64,000 nt of DNA from Gorillibacterium timonense (GTDB lineage: Bacteria > Bacillota > Bacilli > Paenibacillales > NBRC-103111): positions 806,001 to 870,000 of the forward strand of contig NZ_LN881724.1 in the NCBI RefSeq assembly GCF_001457415.1, in the 5' to 3' direction. Positions within the stretch are counted from its first letter, which is position 1. Each line of letters starts with the position of its first letter. The notes under the pieces are model-generated. The model worked only from the letters and a program-made list of their open reading frames with translations. It did not search any database and was not told the origin of the DNA. The position numbers and the translations under genes are program-made. Of the stretch, positions 1-7,695 are shown one piece after another.

Positions 1-1
1 G

Positions 2-502
2 TCCTCCGAGCGCGAGAAGCGGCAGCAGGTGGAAGCGGAGCGCGAGAGCGAACGAGCCGAGCATGCGGCTAACCTGGAGCTTGAACGCTCCCGCTGGAAC
101 GAAGAGAAGGATCATCTCGAATATGCCCTCCTCTCTCTGCGCAGAGAGCTTAACCAATCTGCGGACAGCGTCTCGCGCGCTGACTCGGAGCGGGAGACGC
201 TGAGCGCTTCCCTTCGGGAGGTACAGGAGCAGCTTACGGAACGCGAGCAGCTCCTTGCAGACAACGACAGCAGGCTGACTGCTTTGCAGAGGCAGGCGGA
301 AGAGCAGGCAGCAGAAAAATCAAGCTTGCTCGAAGCGCTGCGTCTGGAGCGAGAGAAGAACGAACGCGGAAGCGAAGAAGACTCGGAGCTGGTCGGTAAG
401 TACGAGGCTTTGCAGAGGGAATACGAGCTTCTCAAGAAAGAATACAACGAATGGATCGAGCTGGTCATGGAAGAAACCTCAGAAGAAGCGGGACGCAAGT
501 AA
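2..502 (+). CDS. ZapA-like coiled-coil protein, C-terminal part (5' truncated by window edge)
   Basis: The reading frame is open to the left edge, so the true start lies outside the window; a GTG at 29 is probably internal. All that is visible (about 165 residues) is a highly charged Glu/Arg/Lys/Leu/Gln-rich heptad-like coiled coil, ending in a short Tyr/Trp-containing tail. There is no membrane segment. In Bacillales the gene before cvpA is normally zapA, encoding a small FtsZ-ring stabiliser with an N-terminal globular domain and a C-terminal coiled coil. I infer that this is a ZapA with an unusually long coiled-coil extension, but the diagnostic N-terminal domain is not in view. A separate coiled-coil protein inserted between zapA and cvpA is possible. 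It ends 6 bp before cvpA and is probably co-transcribed with it. Confidence 0.55.
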   Translation, partial: SSEREKRQQVEAERESERAEHAANLELERSRWNEEKDHLEYALLSLRRELNQSADSVSRADSERETLSASLREVQEQLTEREQLLADNDSRLTALQRQAEEQAAEKSSLLEALRLEREKNERGSEEDSELVGKYEALQREYELLKKEYNEWIELVMEETSEEAGRK

Positions 503-508
503 AAGCGG

Positions 509-1048
509 ATGAACGGAATCGACGCGACGATTGGCGCTATCCTCTTGCTTGCTTTCGTTCTCGGGTGGCGAAGGGGCTTGATCACCCAGCTCATTTCCTT
601 AGGGAGCCTGATCATTGCCTGGTATGCGGCTTACCGGCTCACACCCGCACTCGTGCCTCATCTTGAAAGCTGGCTCCCGCAGGAGCTTGCCGAGGGGATT
701 GGTCACTATGAGGAGAGGCTCAGCGGCCTCGGCTGGGAACAGCCGCTGCTGCGGGCATTGGCGTTCATCCTGATCGTACTGGCGGTTAAGGTCGCGCTCA
801 CAATTGCCGGTTACCTGCTGAACGTCATCGCCAAAGCGCCCGGATTGAATGGAGCCAACCGGCTTGCCGGGGCGATTCTTGCATTGCTTGAAGCGGCTGT
901 GCTGGTCAGCTTGATCGTCTATGCTCTATCGGCTGCGCCAGGAGACCGCTTTCGCGAGAAGATGGCGGGATCGCAAAGCGTCGTCTTCATCATGGACCGG
1001 ATTCCGAAGCTGCTTGACCAGTTTGACAGCCGTATGGACAGGAGATGA
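509..1048 (+). CDS. cvpA: CvpA family membrane protein
   Basis: A 179-residue integral membrane protein with hydrophobic segments near residues 7-22, 30-48, 82-105 and 118-142. This matches the four-helix topology and length of the CvpA (colicin V production) family. The N-terminal region with an early Asp, a Gly-Trp-Arg-Arg-Gly turn between helices 1 and 2, and a second-helix Ala/Tyr-rich stretch is typical. The molecular function of CvpA proteins in Firmicutes is not established; they are often linked to envelope stress or cell-division gene neighbourhoods. It follows the coiled-coil gene by 6 bp, and its stop overlaps the first candidate ATG of rpiA, suggesting one transcript. Confidence 0.85.
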   Translation: MNGIDATIGAILLLAFVLGWRRGLITQLISLGSLIIAWYAAYRLTPALVPHLESWLPQELAEGIGHYEERLSGLGWEQPLLRALAFILIVLAVKVALTIAGYLLNVIAKAPGLNGANRLAGAILALLEAAVLVSLIVYALSAAPGDRFREKMAGSQSVVFIMDRIPKLLDQFDSRMDRR

Positions 1049-1053
1049 CCGGG

Positions 1054-1737
1054 ATGGACAGAAAACGGATCGCGGCGGAACGGGCTGCCCGTTACCTTCG
1101 GGACGGGATGGTCGTCGGGCTTGGAACCGGATCAACCGCCTATTGGGCGATCCGGGAAATCGGCCGTTTGGTGCGTGACGGGTTATCCATTCGCGCCATC
1201 GCAACCTCTAAGCAATCCGAAGCGCATGCCCGCAGGCTCGGAATTCCGATTGTTTCGTTTGCGGAGATCGATACCATTGATCTTACGATCGATGGGGCCG
1301 ATGAAGTGGATGCCGACCTGCAGGTGATCAAGGGCGGCGGCGGTGCGCTGCTGCGGGAGAAGATTGTGGCAGGAGCGAGCAAGGAGCTGATCATCATCGT
1401 GGACGATGAGAAGCCGGTGGAGCAGCTCGGCAAGTTTCCATTGCCGGTGGAGGTGGTTCCATTCGGTTTCGAGCTTGCGGTCCGCCGCCTGCAGGAGCTT
1501 GGCTGCAAGCCGGTTCTCCGGCTGCATGAAGAGATTCCGTTTCTTACGGACAACGGGAATTACACCGTCGATTGCCATTTTGGCCGCATTGAACATCCGA
1601 TCGAGCTGCATACTGCGATCAACCGGATCGTTGGAGTCGTGGACAATGGATTGTTCCTCAATATGGCGAATCGCGTGATTATCGGCTGTTCCGACGGTGC
1701 CGTGAAGGAATGGGACAAACACGGCGATGCCGTGTAG
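1054..1737 (+). CDS. rpiA: Ribose-5-phosphate isomerase A
   Basis: Cytoplasmic enzyme interconverting ribose 5-phosphate and ribulose 5-phosphate in the pentose phosphate pathway. Family motifs are intact: the phosphate-binding GLGTGSTA near residue 22, TIDGADEVD with the catalytic Asp pair near residue 78, and KGGGGALLREK with the catalytic Lys and Glu near residue 95. I chose ATG 1054 (227 aa) because AGGAG at 1040-1044 is 9 nt upstream; the ATG at 1045 abuts that site directly. The length is normal for RpiA. It appears translationally linked to cvpA, an unusual place for rpiA, which is not part of the classical cvpA-mutS2 neighbourhood of Bacillus. Confidence 0.95.
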   Translation: MDRKRIAAERAARYLRDGMVVGLGTGSTAYWAIREIGRLVRDGLSIRAIATSKQSEAHARRLGIPIVSFAEIDTIDLTIDGADEVDADLQVIKGGGGALLREKIVAGASKELIIIVDDEKPVEQLGKFPLPVEVVPFGFELAVRRLQELGCKPVLRLHEEIPFLTDNGNYTVDCHFGRIEHPIELHTAINRIVGVVDNGLFLNMANRVIIGCSDGAVKEWDKHGDAV

Positions 1738-2315
1738 CCTCCGGTCTGCGGCATCACCGCTCCGTAAAGCATCGACTATTTGGATTTTAGAAGGCTTAAC
1801 GGATATAGCCGAGTAAGCAAGCTCTTAACAAGGGATTATCCCAAAAAGATGATCACCTGAAGAATGTGCGCAAAGAAAATGAATAAAACCGTTCCTTTGG
1901 GAAATGGAAGTATTACACTCGCCATTTTCAAAAAGGGACGGTTTATTTGTTTATTCTCTGACGGAGGAAAACTCGGTCACTCTCATTCTTACGGAAACTG
2001 CAGCCGTTATTCAGCTGAGAATGGCACCCTTGTGTATTTAACGGAAATGGCTGCAGCTATCGGCTTACTTCAGCCTGAATATCGGCGATTTTCCCCCCAT
2101 TAGCTGCGTGGATCTCCGTTAGAATCTCAAAACCGTGCTTATCTATAGAATAGCGGCCGTGGCTTCCGTTGCGATGAACGTATTTGTCAATCCTCCGGGT
2201 CAGCAAGACTGGAGTACGTGGCGCGGGAGCCAATACGCGAGCGAAGGCAAATCTTGGCTCGTTGCCTAAACAGACTCATTACCTAAACGGACTCGTTGGA
2301 GTCCCTGTTATCCGT
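1738..2315. repeat. Gene-free spacer with degenerate repeated motifs
   Basis: No convincing gene lies here. Around 1950-2150 imperfect copies of a short motif recur (for example acggaaactgcagc at 1993 and acggaaatggctgcagc at 2041, each followed by a cagc/ggctta-like tail, and a related gcggccgtggcttccgtt further on). The 79-codon ORF at 1864-2103 runs through these repeats, has no ribosome binding site and has a low-complexity composition, so I do not call it. Degenerate intergenic repeats of this style are common in Paenibacillus genomes, which is from memory rather than a search. Confidence 0.4.
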
Positions 2316-3137
2316 CTAAGCAGGCAAATGGTAGTAGGGGAGAGTGCGGATCGGTTCAAAGCCGAGCTTACGGGCGAGCCGATAAGAACCGATGTTGCCC
2401 TCCCGGCAGCCCCATACCGGCTCAAGGTCATGGCGCAGGCAGTATTCGATTAGGGCAGAAGAGGACTCGTAAGCCAGTCCCCGGCCCTTATACCCTTCCG
2501 CAGTTTCGATTCCAATCTCAAGCTCCCGGTCTGACAAATAAGAGGTGAACGCGACCGATGCGATTACGCCATTCTCGATAACGCCGAATGCGGCGTCCGG
2601 ATCGGGAGTGGGTGATGGAATCCATGCAGAAGAAGGAAGTCCCTCCGGCCTCCAGAAGGAACTCGGGATGACCGTTCCCGGTATGCCCATCGCTTGCTCG
2701 CGGCTAAGCTGGAGGACAGGTAGGCCGCTATCGGGTACGGCTGCCCTGCCTGCACGAAAGCGATCCTCATGGAAGCGGAAATTGACCCTCACATGCTCCT
2801 CAACACCGCCGAATGATAAATCGCGAAGCTCCGGCACGGCTTCGCTCCACGCTGGCGAATCGATTTGCAACCATTCCGCCTGCTTGCGCTGCTGCTTCTC
2901 ATTCGTTATGTATGCTCCGAGCGACTGAACAAAGGAAGCATCCTCCGGACGGCCGAACAAGAACGACATTCCATACGGGTGTACGATATAAAATGCCGAC
3001 GGCGAAGAGTTGTCATCGGTATAAATTCTCCCGGGGACCTTGTCTTCCAAGACCGCTTGGGCAAACAGAGTGTTCATCTGCAGCTTCTTCAATTCGTTCA
3101 GAACGGCTTCATAATGTGCGAAAGATAGCGGGAACAA
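2316..3137 (-). CDS. GNAT family N-acetyltransferase
   Basis: A protein of about 273 residues with a C-terminal GNAT fold: the acetyl-CoA binding loop GYKGRGLAYESS near residue 218, preceded by an ELEIGIETAE strand and followed by the terminal KLGF(E)P motif near the C-terminus. The N-terminal half has no recognisable motif, as in the Zwittermicin ZmaR/FR47-like acetyltransferases of Bacillales. The substrate is unknown. I chose TTG 3137 because AAGGAG lies 9 nt upstream. The longer frame starts at TTG 3170, which falls in the T-tract of a terminator-like hairpin. It stands alone on the minus strand between the repeat spacer and the holin-like gene. Confidence 0.75.
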   Translation of the reverse strand: MFPLSFAHYEAVLNELKKLQMNTLFAQAVLEDKVPGRIYTDDNSSPSAFYIVHPYGMSFLFGRPEDASFVQSLGAYITNEKQQRKQAEWLQIDSPAWSEAVPELRDLSFGGVEEHVRVNFRFHEDRFRAGRAAVPDSGLPVLQLSREQAMGIPGTVIPSSFWRPEGLPSSAWIPSPTPDPDAAFGVIENGVIASVAFTSYLSDRELEIGIETAEGYKGRGLAYESSSALIEYCLRHDLEPVWGCREGNIGSYRLARKLGFEPIRTLPYYHLPA

Positions 3138-3177
3138 TGGCAACAGCTCCTTCGGATTCGTATCCGGCAAAGATAAA

Positions 3178-3227
3178 GCCCGCAGTTGCTGTCGACTGGC
3201 TTATGAAGCCGACACACAGCAGCGGGC
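3178..3227 (-). terminator. Hairpin between the holin-like gene and the acetyltransferase
   Basis: Read on the minus strand, a GCCCGC...GCGGGC stem with further pairing (GCTGT/ACAGC) is followed by TTTATCTTT (3169-3177). It is placed to end the holin-like transcript about 85 bp after its stop codon, and it abuts the acetyltransferase start region. Confidence 0.6.
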
Positions 3228-3311
3228 ATACATGCCGATTGGAACTATTGTAGCGAATCGAATGCGGAATGGTTGTCCGGAGTTATGAACATCTTGTGGC
3301 AGTTTTATCCG

Positions 3312-3674
3312 TTAATGGATTCCGGTGGGGGTCTTTCGTTTGCCGATGCCGGATACGGGGACGAAGAGATCGAAAATCCCGATCACGAGAGCGGCCAGAA
3401 GAGCTCCGAGCAAGGTGACGCGGCTTCCGGGAACGATGAACTGCGCGAGATAGAGGACGATGGCGCTGAGCAGAAACCCGACGATTCCTCGGCCAAACGG
3501 AGTCACTTCCCTGCCGATCAAGTTCTCCGCCAGCCAGCCGAGACCGGCGATCACGAGAGCGAGTAGCAGTGCGCTGCCAAAGCTGCCGACCCGAAATCCC
3601 GGTACGAGCCAGGCTGTAACGGAGAGAACGATGGCGGTAACGACAAACCGCATAACAGCTCCCAATGCGCGCAT
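3312..3674 (-). CDS. Small holin-like (4-TM) membrane protein
   Basis: A 120-residue protein made almost entirely of four hydrophobic helices with short polar loops, matching the phage_holin_4_2 / YvlD-type family (COG1950) found as single chromosomal genes in Bacillales. These are not true phage holins; their function is unknown, although several are linked to envelope-stress regulons. I chose ATG 3674: AAGGAGG is 9 nt upstream on the minus strand, and the family N-terminus (a charged residue, then a long hydrophobic helix) begins there. The longer frame to 3755 adds a basic, low-complexity leader. It is divergent from mutS2. Confidence 0.8.
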   Translation of the reverse strand: MRALGAVMRFVVTAIVLSVTAWLVPGFRVGSFGSALLLALVIAGLGWLAENLIGREVTPFGRGIVGFLLSAIVLYLAQFIVPGSRVTLLGALLAALVIGIFDLFVPVSGIGKRKTPTGIH

Positions 3675-3825
3675 GGACATGCACCTCCTTCCTTGAGCAG
3701 CTGAGGCGATTCGGATCAGCCCCCTTGTAAGGTTCCCCGGCTTCCTCGTTCTCATGTGGAGGGGATGGGGACGGAATTTTCCGTTATAGATAACCCGTGG
3801 AATAGCTTATCCCCCCTCCTTTGGA

Positions 3826-3831
3826 TATAAT
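3826..3831 (+). promoter_or_regulatory. -10 element (TATAAT) before mutS2
   Basis: A perfect TATAAT lies only 10 bp before the first ATG of mutS2. I cannot find a convincing -35 at the expected distance. If the element is used, transcription would begin near 3838, which favours translation from GTG 3871 rather than ATG 3841. Confidence 0.4.
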
Positions 3832-3870
3832 AGAGGCGAAATGCTGGAATCAGGATGGGAGAAGGATCAG

Positions 3871-6240
3871 GTGGAAGGCAAAATCGAAGGCAAAATATTG
3901 GCTACATTGGAATTTCATAAAATTAAGGAACGGCTTGCTGCGCGTGCGGCTACGAGTCTCGGGAAAGCCAAGGCCGAGGAGCTTGCGCCAAGCAGCGATC
4001 TTGAAGAAGTGAAGAAGCGGCTGCAGGCAACGGATGAGGCTGCCGCTATCGATAGATTAAAGGGTACCGCTCCTTTCGGAGGAATTCGCGATGTGCGCTC
4101 TTCCCTAAGAAGGGCGGAGCTCGGCGGGGTGCTGAATCCGGCTGAACTGCTCGACATCGCCAACACCATTCAGGGAGGTCGGCGCTTGCGACGTTTCCTT
4201 GAGCTGGCTGCAGAGGATCATCCCATTCCGCTGCTGACGGATCTCGCCGAATTGATCAGCGACGACCGGCGTACGGAAGAACGGATTCTGCAATGCATCG
4301 ACGAAGCGGCTTACGTGGTCGATTCGGCCAGTCCAGAGCTCAGTCGCATCCGCAGCGAGTTGCGGACCGGTGAATCGCGTGTGAGGGAGCGGCTTGACCA
4401 GATGATCCGCACTTCCTCCGTGCAGAAGATGCTGCAGGAGAACCTGGTTACCATCCGCGGAGACCGCTACGTGATTCCGGTAAAGGCGGAGTACCGCAGC
4501 CATTTCGGCGGAATCGTGCATGATCAGTCTGCATCCGGTGCAACGATGTACATTGAACCGGAGGCGGTCGTTCAGATGAACAACCGCCTGCGTGAGCTGC
4601 GGATGAAGGAGGAGCGCGAGGTTGAGAAGATTCTCATGATGCTGACTGCTCTTGTCGCAGAGGATGCGGACGCCCTTGGCGCCAACCTCAGTGTACTCGC
4701 GGAATTGGACTTCATCTTCGCCAAAGCACTTCTTGCCCGGGAGATGAAAGGAACCCTTCCGATGATGAACGATCGGGGATTCCTGAAGATCAAGAAGGGA
4801 CGCCATCCCCTGCTTGCCCAGGATGCGGTTGTGCCGCTGGAGTTGGAGCTCGGCAACCATTATTCCGCCATTATCGTCACCGGTCCGAATACTGGGGGAA
4901 AGACGGTATCACTCAAGACCGTCGGCATGCTCAGCCTGATGGCCATGTCCGGCTTGTTCGTTCCGGCCGAGGACGGGAGCCAGCTCTGTGTGTTTGACGG
5001 CATTTATGCCGATATCGGAGACGAGCAGAGTATCGAGCAGAACCTCAGTACCTTTTCGAGCCATATGACGAATACGATCTCCATTCTGCGTGGAATGACA
5101 CCGAAAAGCCTTGTGCTGCTCGACGAAGTCGGAGCGGGAACCGACCCGGCCGAAGGCTCGGCGCTAGCCATCTCCATACTCGATTATATTCATTCGATGG
5201 GCTGCCGCCTCATGGCGACTACACATTACAGCGAGCTTAAGGCTTACGCCTACGATACGAAAGGCGTCATCAACGCCAGCATGGAATTCGATATCAATAC
5301 CCTCAGCCCGACCTACCGGTTGCTTATCGGGGTGCCAGGACGAAGCAACGCCTTCGCCATCGCCGAGCGGCTAGGCCTGCCGAAGCGGATTATCGAGCAT
5401 GCGCGCGGCCAGGTGGCGGAGGAGGATCAGCGCGTCGAGTCCATGATCGCCACGCTTGAGGAGAACCGGTTGTCCGCCGAGGCGGAGCGGATCAGTGCGG
5501 AGAGCATGCGCCGCGAGGTCGAGGACGTGAAGCGAAAGCTGGAGGAAGACCGCCGTCGATTCGAGGAAGACCGCGGCAAGCTTCTGGTAAAAGCGGAGCA
5601 GGACGCAGCGGCTGCGGTGGCCAAGGCCAAGCGCGAAGCCGACGAGGTCATCTCCGAGCTGCGCAAGCTCGCCATGGAGGGCGCACGGGTCAAGGAGCAT
5701 GAGCTGATCGACGCGCGCCGCCGGTTGGACGAGGCCGTACCGGAGCTGGCTCCGAAACGTGCTGGCGCTCCGGCAGCGAAGAAAGTGCGCCCCATTGAAG
5801 CGGGCGATGAAGTCATGGTGGCAAGCTTCGGACAGAAGGGAACCGTTGTCGATATCGGGGCGGAGGAAGCGACCGTCCAGCTCGGTATCCTTAAGATGAA
5901 GGTTCCCGTCAAGGATCTGGAGCTGCTCAAATCCGCTCCGGTCAAGCAGAAGCCCGTTCAGGCGACCTCCAGCATCAAGCGGACGCGGGATGAGAACGCC
6001 CGTATGGAGCTGGATCTGCGCGGCAAGAACATCGAGGAATCGATCATCGAAGTGGACCGTTTCCTGGATGAATCCTTCCTCGCAAGCTTTCCTCAGGTCT
6101 ACCTCATTCACGGGAAAGGGACGGGCGCGCTGCGCACAGGCGTTCAGGATTATCTTCGTCGCCACCGCCATGTGAAGAGCTTCCGCATCGGGGCTTATAA
6201 TGAGGGAGGAACCGGAGTCACCGTCGTTGAATTGAACTAG
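3871..6240 (+). CDS. mutS2: Endonuclease MutS2
   Basis: MutS2-family ATPase/nuclease, linked to suppression of homologous recombination and to rescue of collided ribosomes. Numbered from GTG 3871 (789 aa, the usual length): MutS domain III/clamp region about 1-310; Walker A GPNTGGKT near 338; Walker B VLLLDEVGAGTD near 415; signature THYSELKAYA near 450; a long charged coiled coil about 505-620; a KOW-like linker; and a C-terminal Smr nuclease domain from about 712 with LDLRG and HGKG (near 747). GTG 3871 has GGGAGAAGGA just upstream; ATG 3841 adds 10 residues but has no ribosome binding site. The N-terminal mismatch-binding domain of true MutS is absent, as expected for MutS2. Confidence 0.95.
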   Translation: MEGKIEGKILATLEFHKIKERLAARAATSLGKAKAEELAPSSDLEEVKKRLQATDEAAAIDRLKGTAPFGGIRDVRSSLRRAELGGVLNPAELLDIANTIQGGRRLRRFLELAAEDHPIPLLTDLAELISDDRRTEERILQCIDEAAYVVDSASPELSRIRSELRTGESRVRERLDQMIRTSSVQKMLQENLVTIRGDRYVIPVKAEYRSHFGGIVHDQSASGATMYIEPEAVVQMNNRLRELRMKEEREVEKILMMLTALVAEDADALGANLSVLAELDFIFAKALLAREMKGTLPMMNDRGFLKIKKGRHPLLAQDAVVPLELELGNHYSAIIVTGPNTGGKTVSLKTVGMLSLMAMSGLFVPAEDGSQLCVFDGIYADIGDEQSIEQNLSTFSSHMTNTISILRGMTPKSLVLLDEVGAGTDPAEGSALAISILDYIHSMGCRLMATTHYSELKAYAYDTKGVINASMEFDINTLSPTYRLLIGVPGRSNAFAIAERLGLPKRIIEHARGQVAEEDQRVESMIATLEENRLSAEAERISAESMRREVEDVKRKLEEDRRRFEEDRGKLLVKAEQDAAAAVAKAKREADEVISELRKLAMEGARVKEHELIDARRRLDEAVPELAPKRAGAPAAKKVRPIEAGDEVMVASFGQKGTVVDIGAEEATVQLGILKMKVPVKDLELLKSAPVKQKPVQATSSIKRTRDENARMELDLRGKNIEESIIEVDRFLDESFLASFPQVYLIHGKGTGALRTGVQDYLRRHRHVKSFRIGAYNEGGTGVTVVELN

Positions 6241-6386
6241 TCCGCTGTCAACCTTAATCGTGTGGATCCGAAGCGGCGTTAATCGGTAGAGAAGTGGTGC
6301 GATAACAACCGCTTTTAGTTGACTGCTTACTAGTGCGTATTTGCTTCCACACGAACGTAAAATTTTTGCAGGACTCCCGATTATTT

Positions 6387-6412
6387 TGAAACCCCGGTTT
6401 CGAATCTGCGTA
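6387..6412 (+). promoter_or_regulatory. SigW-type (ECF) promoter of pspA
   Basis: TGAAAC (6387-6392), a 16-bp spacer and CGTA (6409-6412) exactly match the SigW consensus of Bacillus subtilis, where pspA belongs to the SigW regulon. It lies 77 bp before the pspA start. Confidence 0.8.
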
Positions 6413-6488
6413 AATAATCCTTGTAAAGCAAGACAAGGAACAGGACGAAGAACAAACCATCACAATAGATCATGGGAGGAAATGAACA

Positions 6489-7166
6489 ATGGGAATTTTT
6501 AAACGCCTGCGAGACCTTACGGCTGCTTCGATCAACGACCTGCTGGACAAAGCGGAAGATCCGGTGAAGATGTTGAACCAGTTCCTGCGCGATATGGAAC
6601 AGGACATTCTGGACGCGGAAGCGGCCGTCGCCAAGCAGATCGCTGTGGAGAAGAAATTCAAGCAGCAGGTTGAAGAAGCTCAGGAGCTTGTCGAGAAGCG
6701 TCAGCTTCAAGCGGAGAAAGCTCTGGAGCAAGGCAACGAAGACCTCGCCCGCCGCGCTCTTCAAGACAAGAAGGAGCATCAAGGCCGTTACGACGAGATG
6801 AAGGGCCAGTACGACATCGCCAAGCAAAATGCCGATCGTCTGCGCGACCAGCTGGATGAAATGAAGGACGAGTTCGGCAAGATGAAGAACAAGAAGGACC
6901 TCCTCATCGCCCGTGCGGAAGCGGCCAAAGCGCAAAAATCGATCAACCAGGTCATGTCCGGCTTCGGGACGGACAATGCCGCTCGTGGCTTCGATCGGAT
7001 GAGCGACAAGGTTGCCCAACTGGAAGCGGAAGCCCAAGCCTCCGGCGAACTCCGTGACAAGAACCGCAGCCTGGACGACGAGCTCGCGAAGCTCGACCAG
7101 AACGACGGTGTCGACGACGAACTCGCTGCTCTTAAGGCGAAAATCGCCGCTAAGAATCAGCAATAA
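6489..7166 (+). CDS. pspA: Phage shock protein A / IM30 family
   Basis: A 225-residue PspA/IM30 (ESCRT-III-like) protein that oligomerises on the inner face of the membrane and protects it under envelope stress. The N-terminus (GIFKRLRDLTAASINDLLDK) is the amphipathic helix of the family, followed by the DPVKMLNQFLRDME signature and a nearly continuous Glu/Lys/Gln-rich coiled coil. The C-terminal end is a short acidic region. AGGAGG-like GGGAGGAAATGAACA precedes the ATG. Upstream is a textbook SigW promoter, consistent with SigW control of pspA in B. subtilis. The DUF350 gene follows after a 13-bp perfect hairpin. Confidence 0.95.
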   Translation: MGIFKRLRDLTAASINDLLDKAEDPVKMLNQFLRDMEQDILDAEAAVAKQIAVEKKFKQQVEEAQELVEKRQLQAEKALEQGNEDLARRALQDKKEHQGRYDEMKGQYDIAKQNADRLRDQLDEMKDEFGKMKNKKDLLIARAEAAKAQKSINQVMSGFGTDNAARGFDRMSDKVAQLEAEAQASGELRDKNRSLDDELAKLDQNDGVDDELAALKAKIAAKNQQ

Positions 7167-7207
7167 CTGCAAATCCTCGAGCAAGGTTGGCAGGACAGGA
7201 TAGAGCG

Positions 7208-7236
7208 AGAGACTGAAGAACCCTTCTTCAGTCTCT
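7208..7236 (+). terminator. Hairpin between pspA and the DUF350 gene
   Basis: A perfect 13-bp stem (AGAGACTGAAGAA / TTCTTCAGTCTCT) with a 3-nt loop. Only TTGC follows, so it may be a partial terminator or an mRNA-stability element that lowers expression of the downstream gene relative to pspA. Confidence 0.5.
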
Positions 7237-7260
7237 TGCAGCGTTTGGAGGCGAAGTTCC

Positions 7261-7680
7261 ATGAACAAAGAGGTGGACTACATGATGAACAACATATATC
7301 TCAACACGCTCGCATATTTTTCGGTTGCCGTTGTGGCGCTGCTCGTCTTTCTGTTCGTGTTCAATCTGATTACAAAATACAACGATTGGGACGAGATCAA
7401 GAAGGGGAACGTCGCCGTGGCGATGGCGACGAGCGGCAAAATCTTCGGGATCTGCAATCTGTTCCGCTTCGCCATCTTAAACAATGACACGGTGCTGGAA
7501 TCCGTGGCGTGGGCATCGTTCGGGTTCGTGCTCCTGCTCGTGGCTTATTACCTGTTCGAGCTGCTCACTCCGTATTTTAAGATCGACGAGGAGGTCAAGA
7601 ACGGCAACAAGGCGGTCGGCCTCATCTCGATGGTGATCTCCATCTCCGTTTCCTATGTGATCGGAGCCAGCGTCGCTTAA
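7261..7680 (+). CDS. DUF350 family membrane protein
   Basis: A 139-residue membrane protein with four hydrophobic segments (about 15-38, 55-72, 80-103, 118-138) arranged as two similar halves, each ending in a KxGNxAVA / KNGNKAVGL motif. This internal duplication is the hallmark of DUF350 (YjfL/UPF0719). Function is unknown; members commonly sit beside PspA-type stress proteins, as here. ATG 7261 has GGAGG at 9 nt; an internal ATG at 7282 has AGAGGTGG at 5 nt and is a possible alternative. It is convergent with the ger operon, whose last stop is only 15 bp away. Confidence 0.85.
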   Translation: MNKEVDYMMNNIYLNTLAYFSVAVVALLVFLFVFNLITKYNDWDEIKKGNVAVAMATSGKIFGICNLFRFAILNNDTVLESVAWASFGFVLLLVAYYLFELLTPYFKIDEEVKNGNKAVGLISMVISISVSYVIGASVA

Positions 7681-7695
7681 GAGCTTAGACTCGCC

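Noticed and set aside
1864..2103. 79-codon ORF in the rpiA spacer
   Set aside because: No ribosome binding site and it runs through degenerate repeats.
3312..3755. Prophage remnant because of a holin-like gene
   Set aside because: No other phage gene nearby; the holin_4_2-type family is a normal chromosomal membrane protein in Bacillales.
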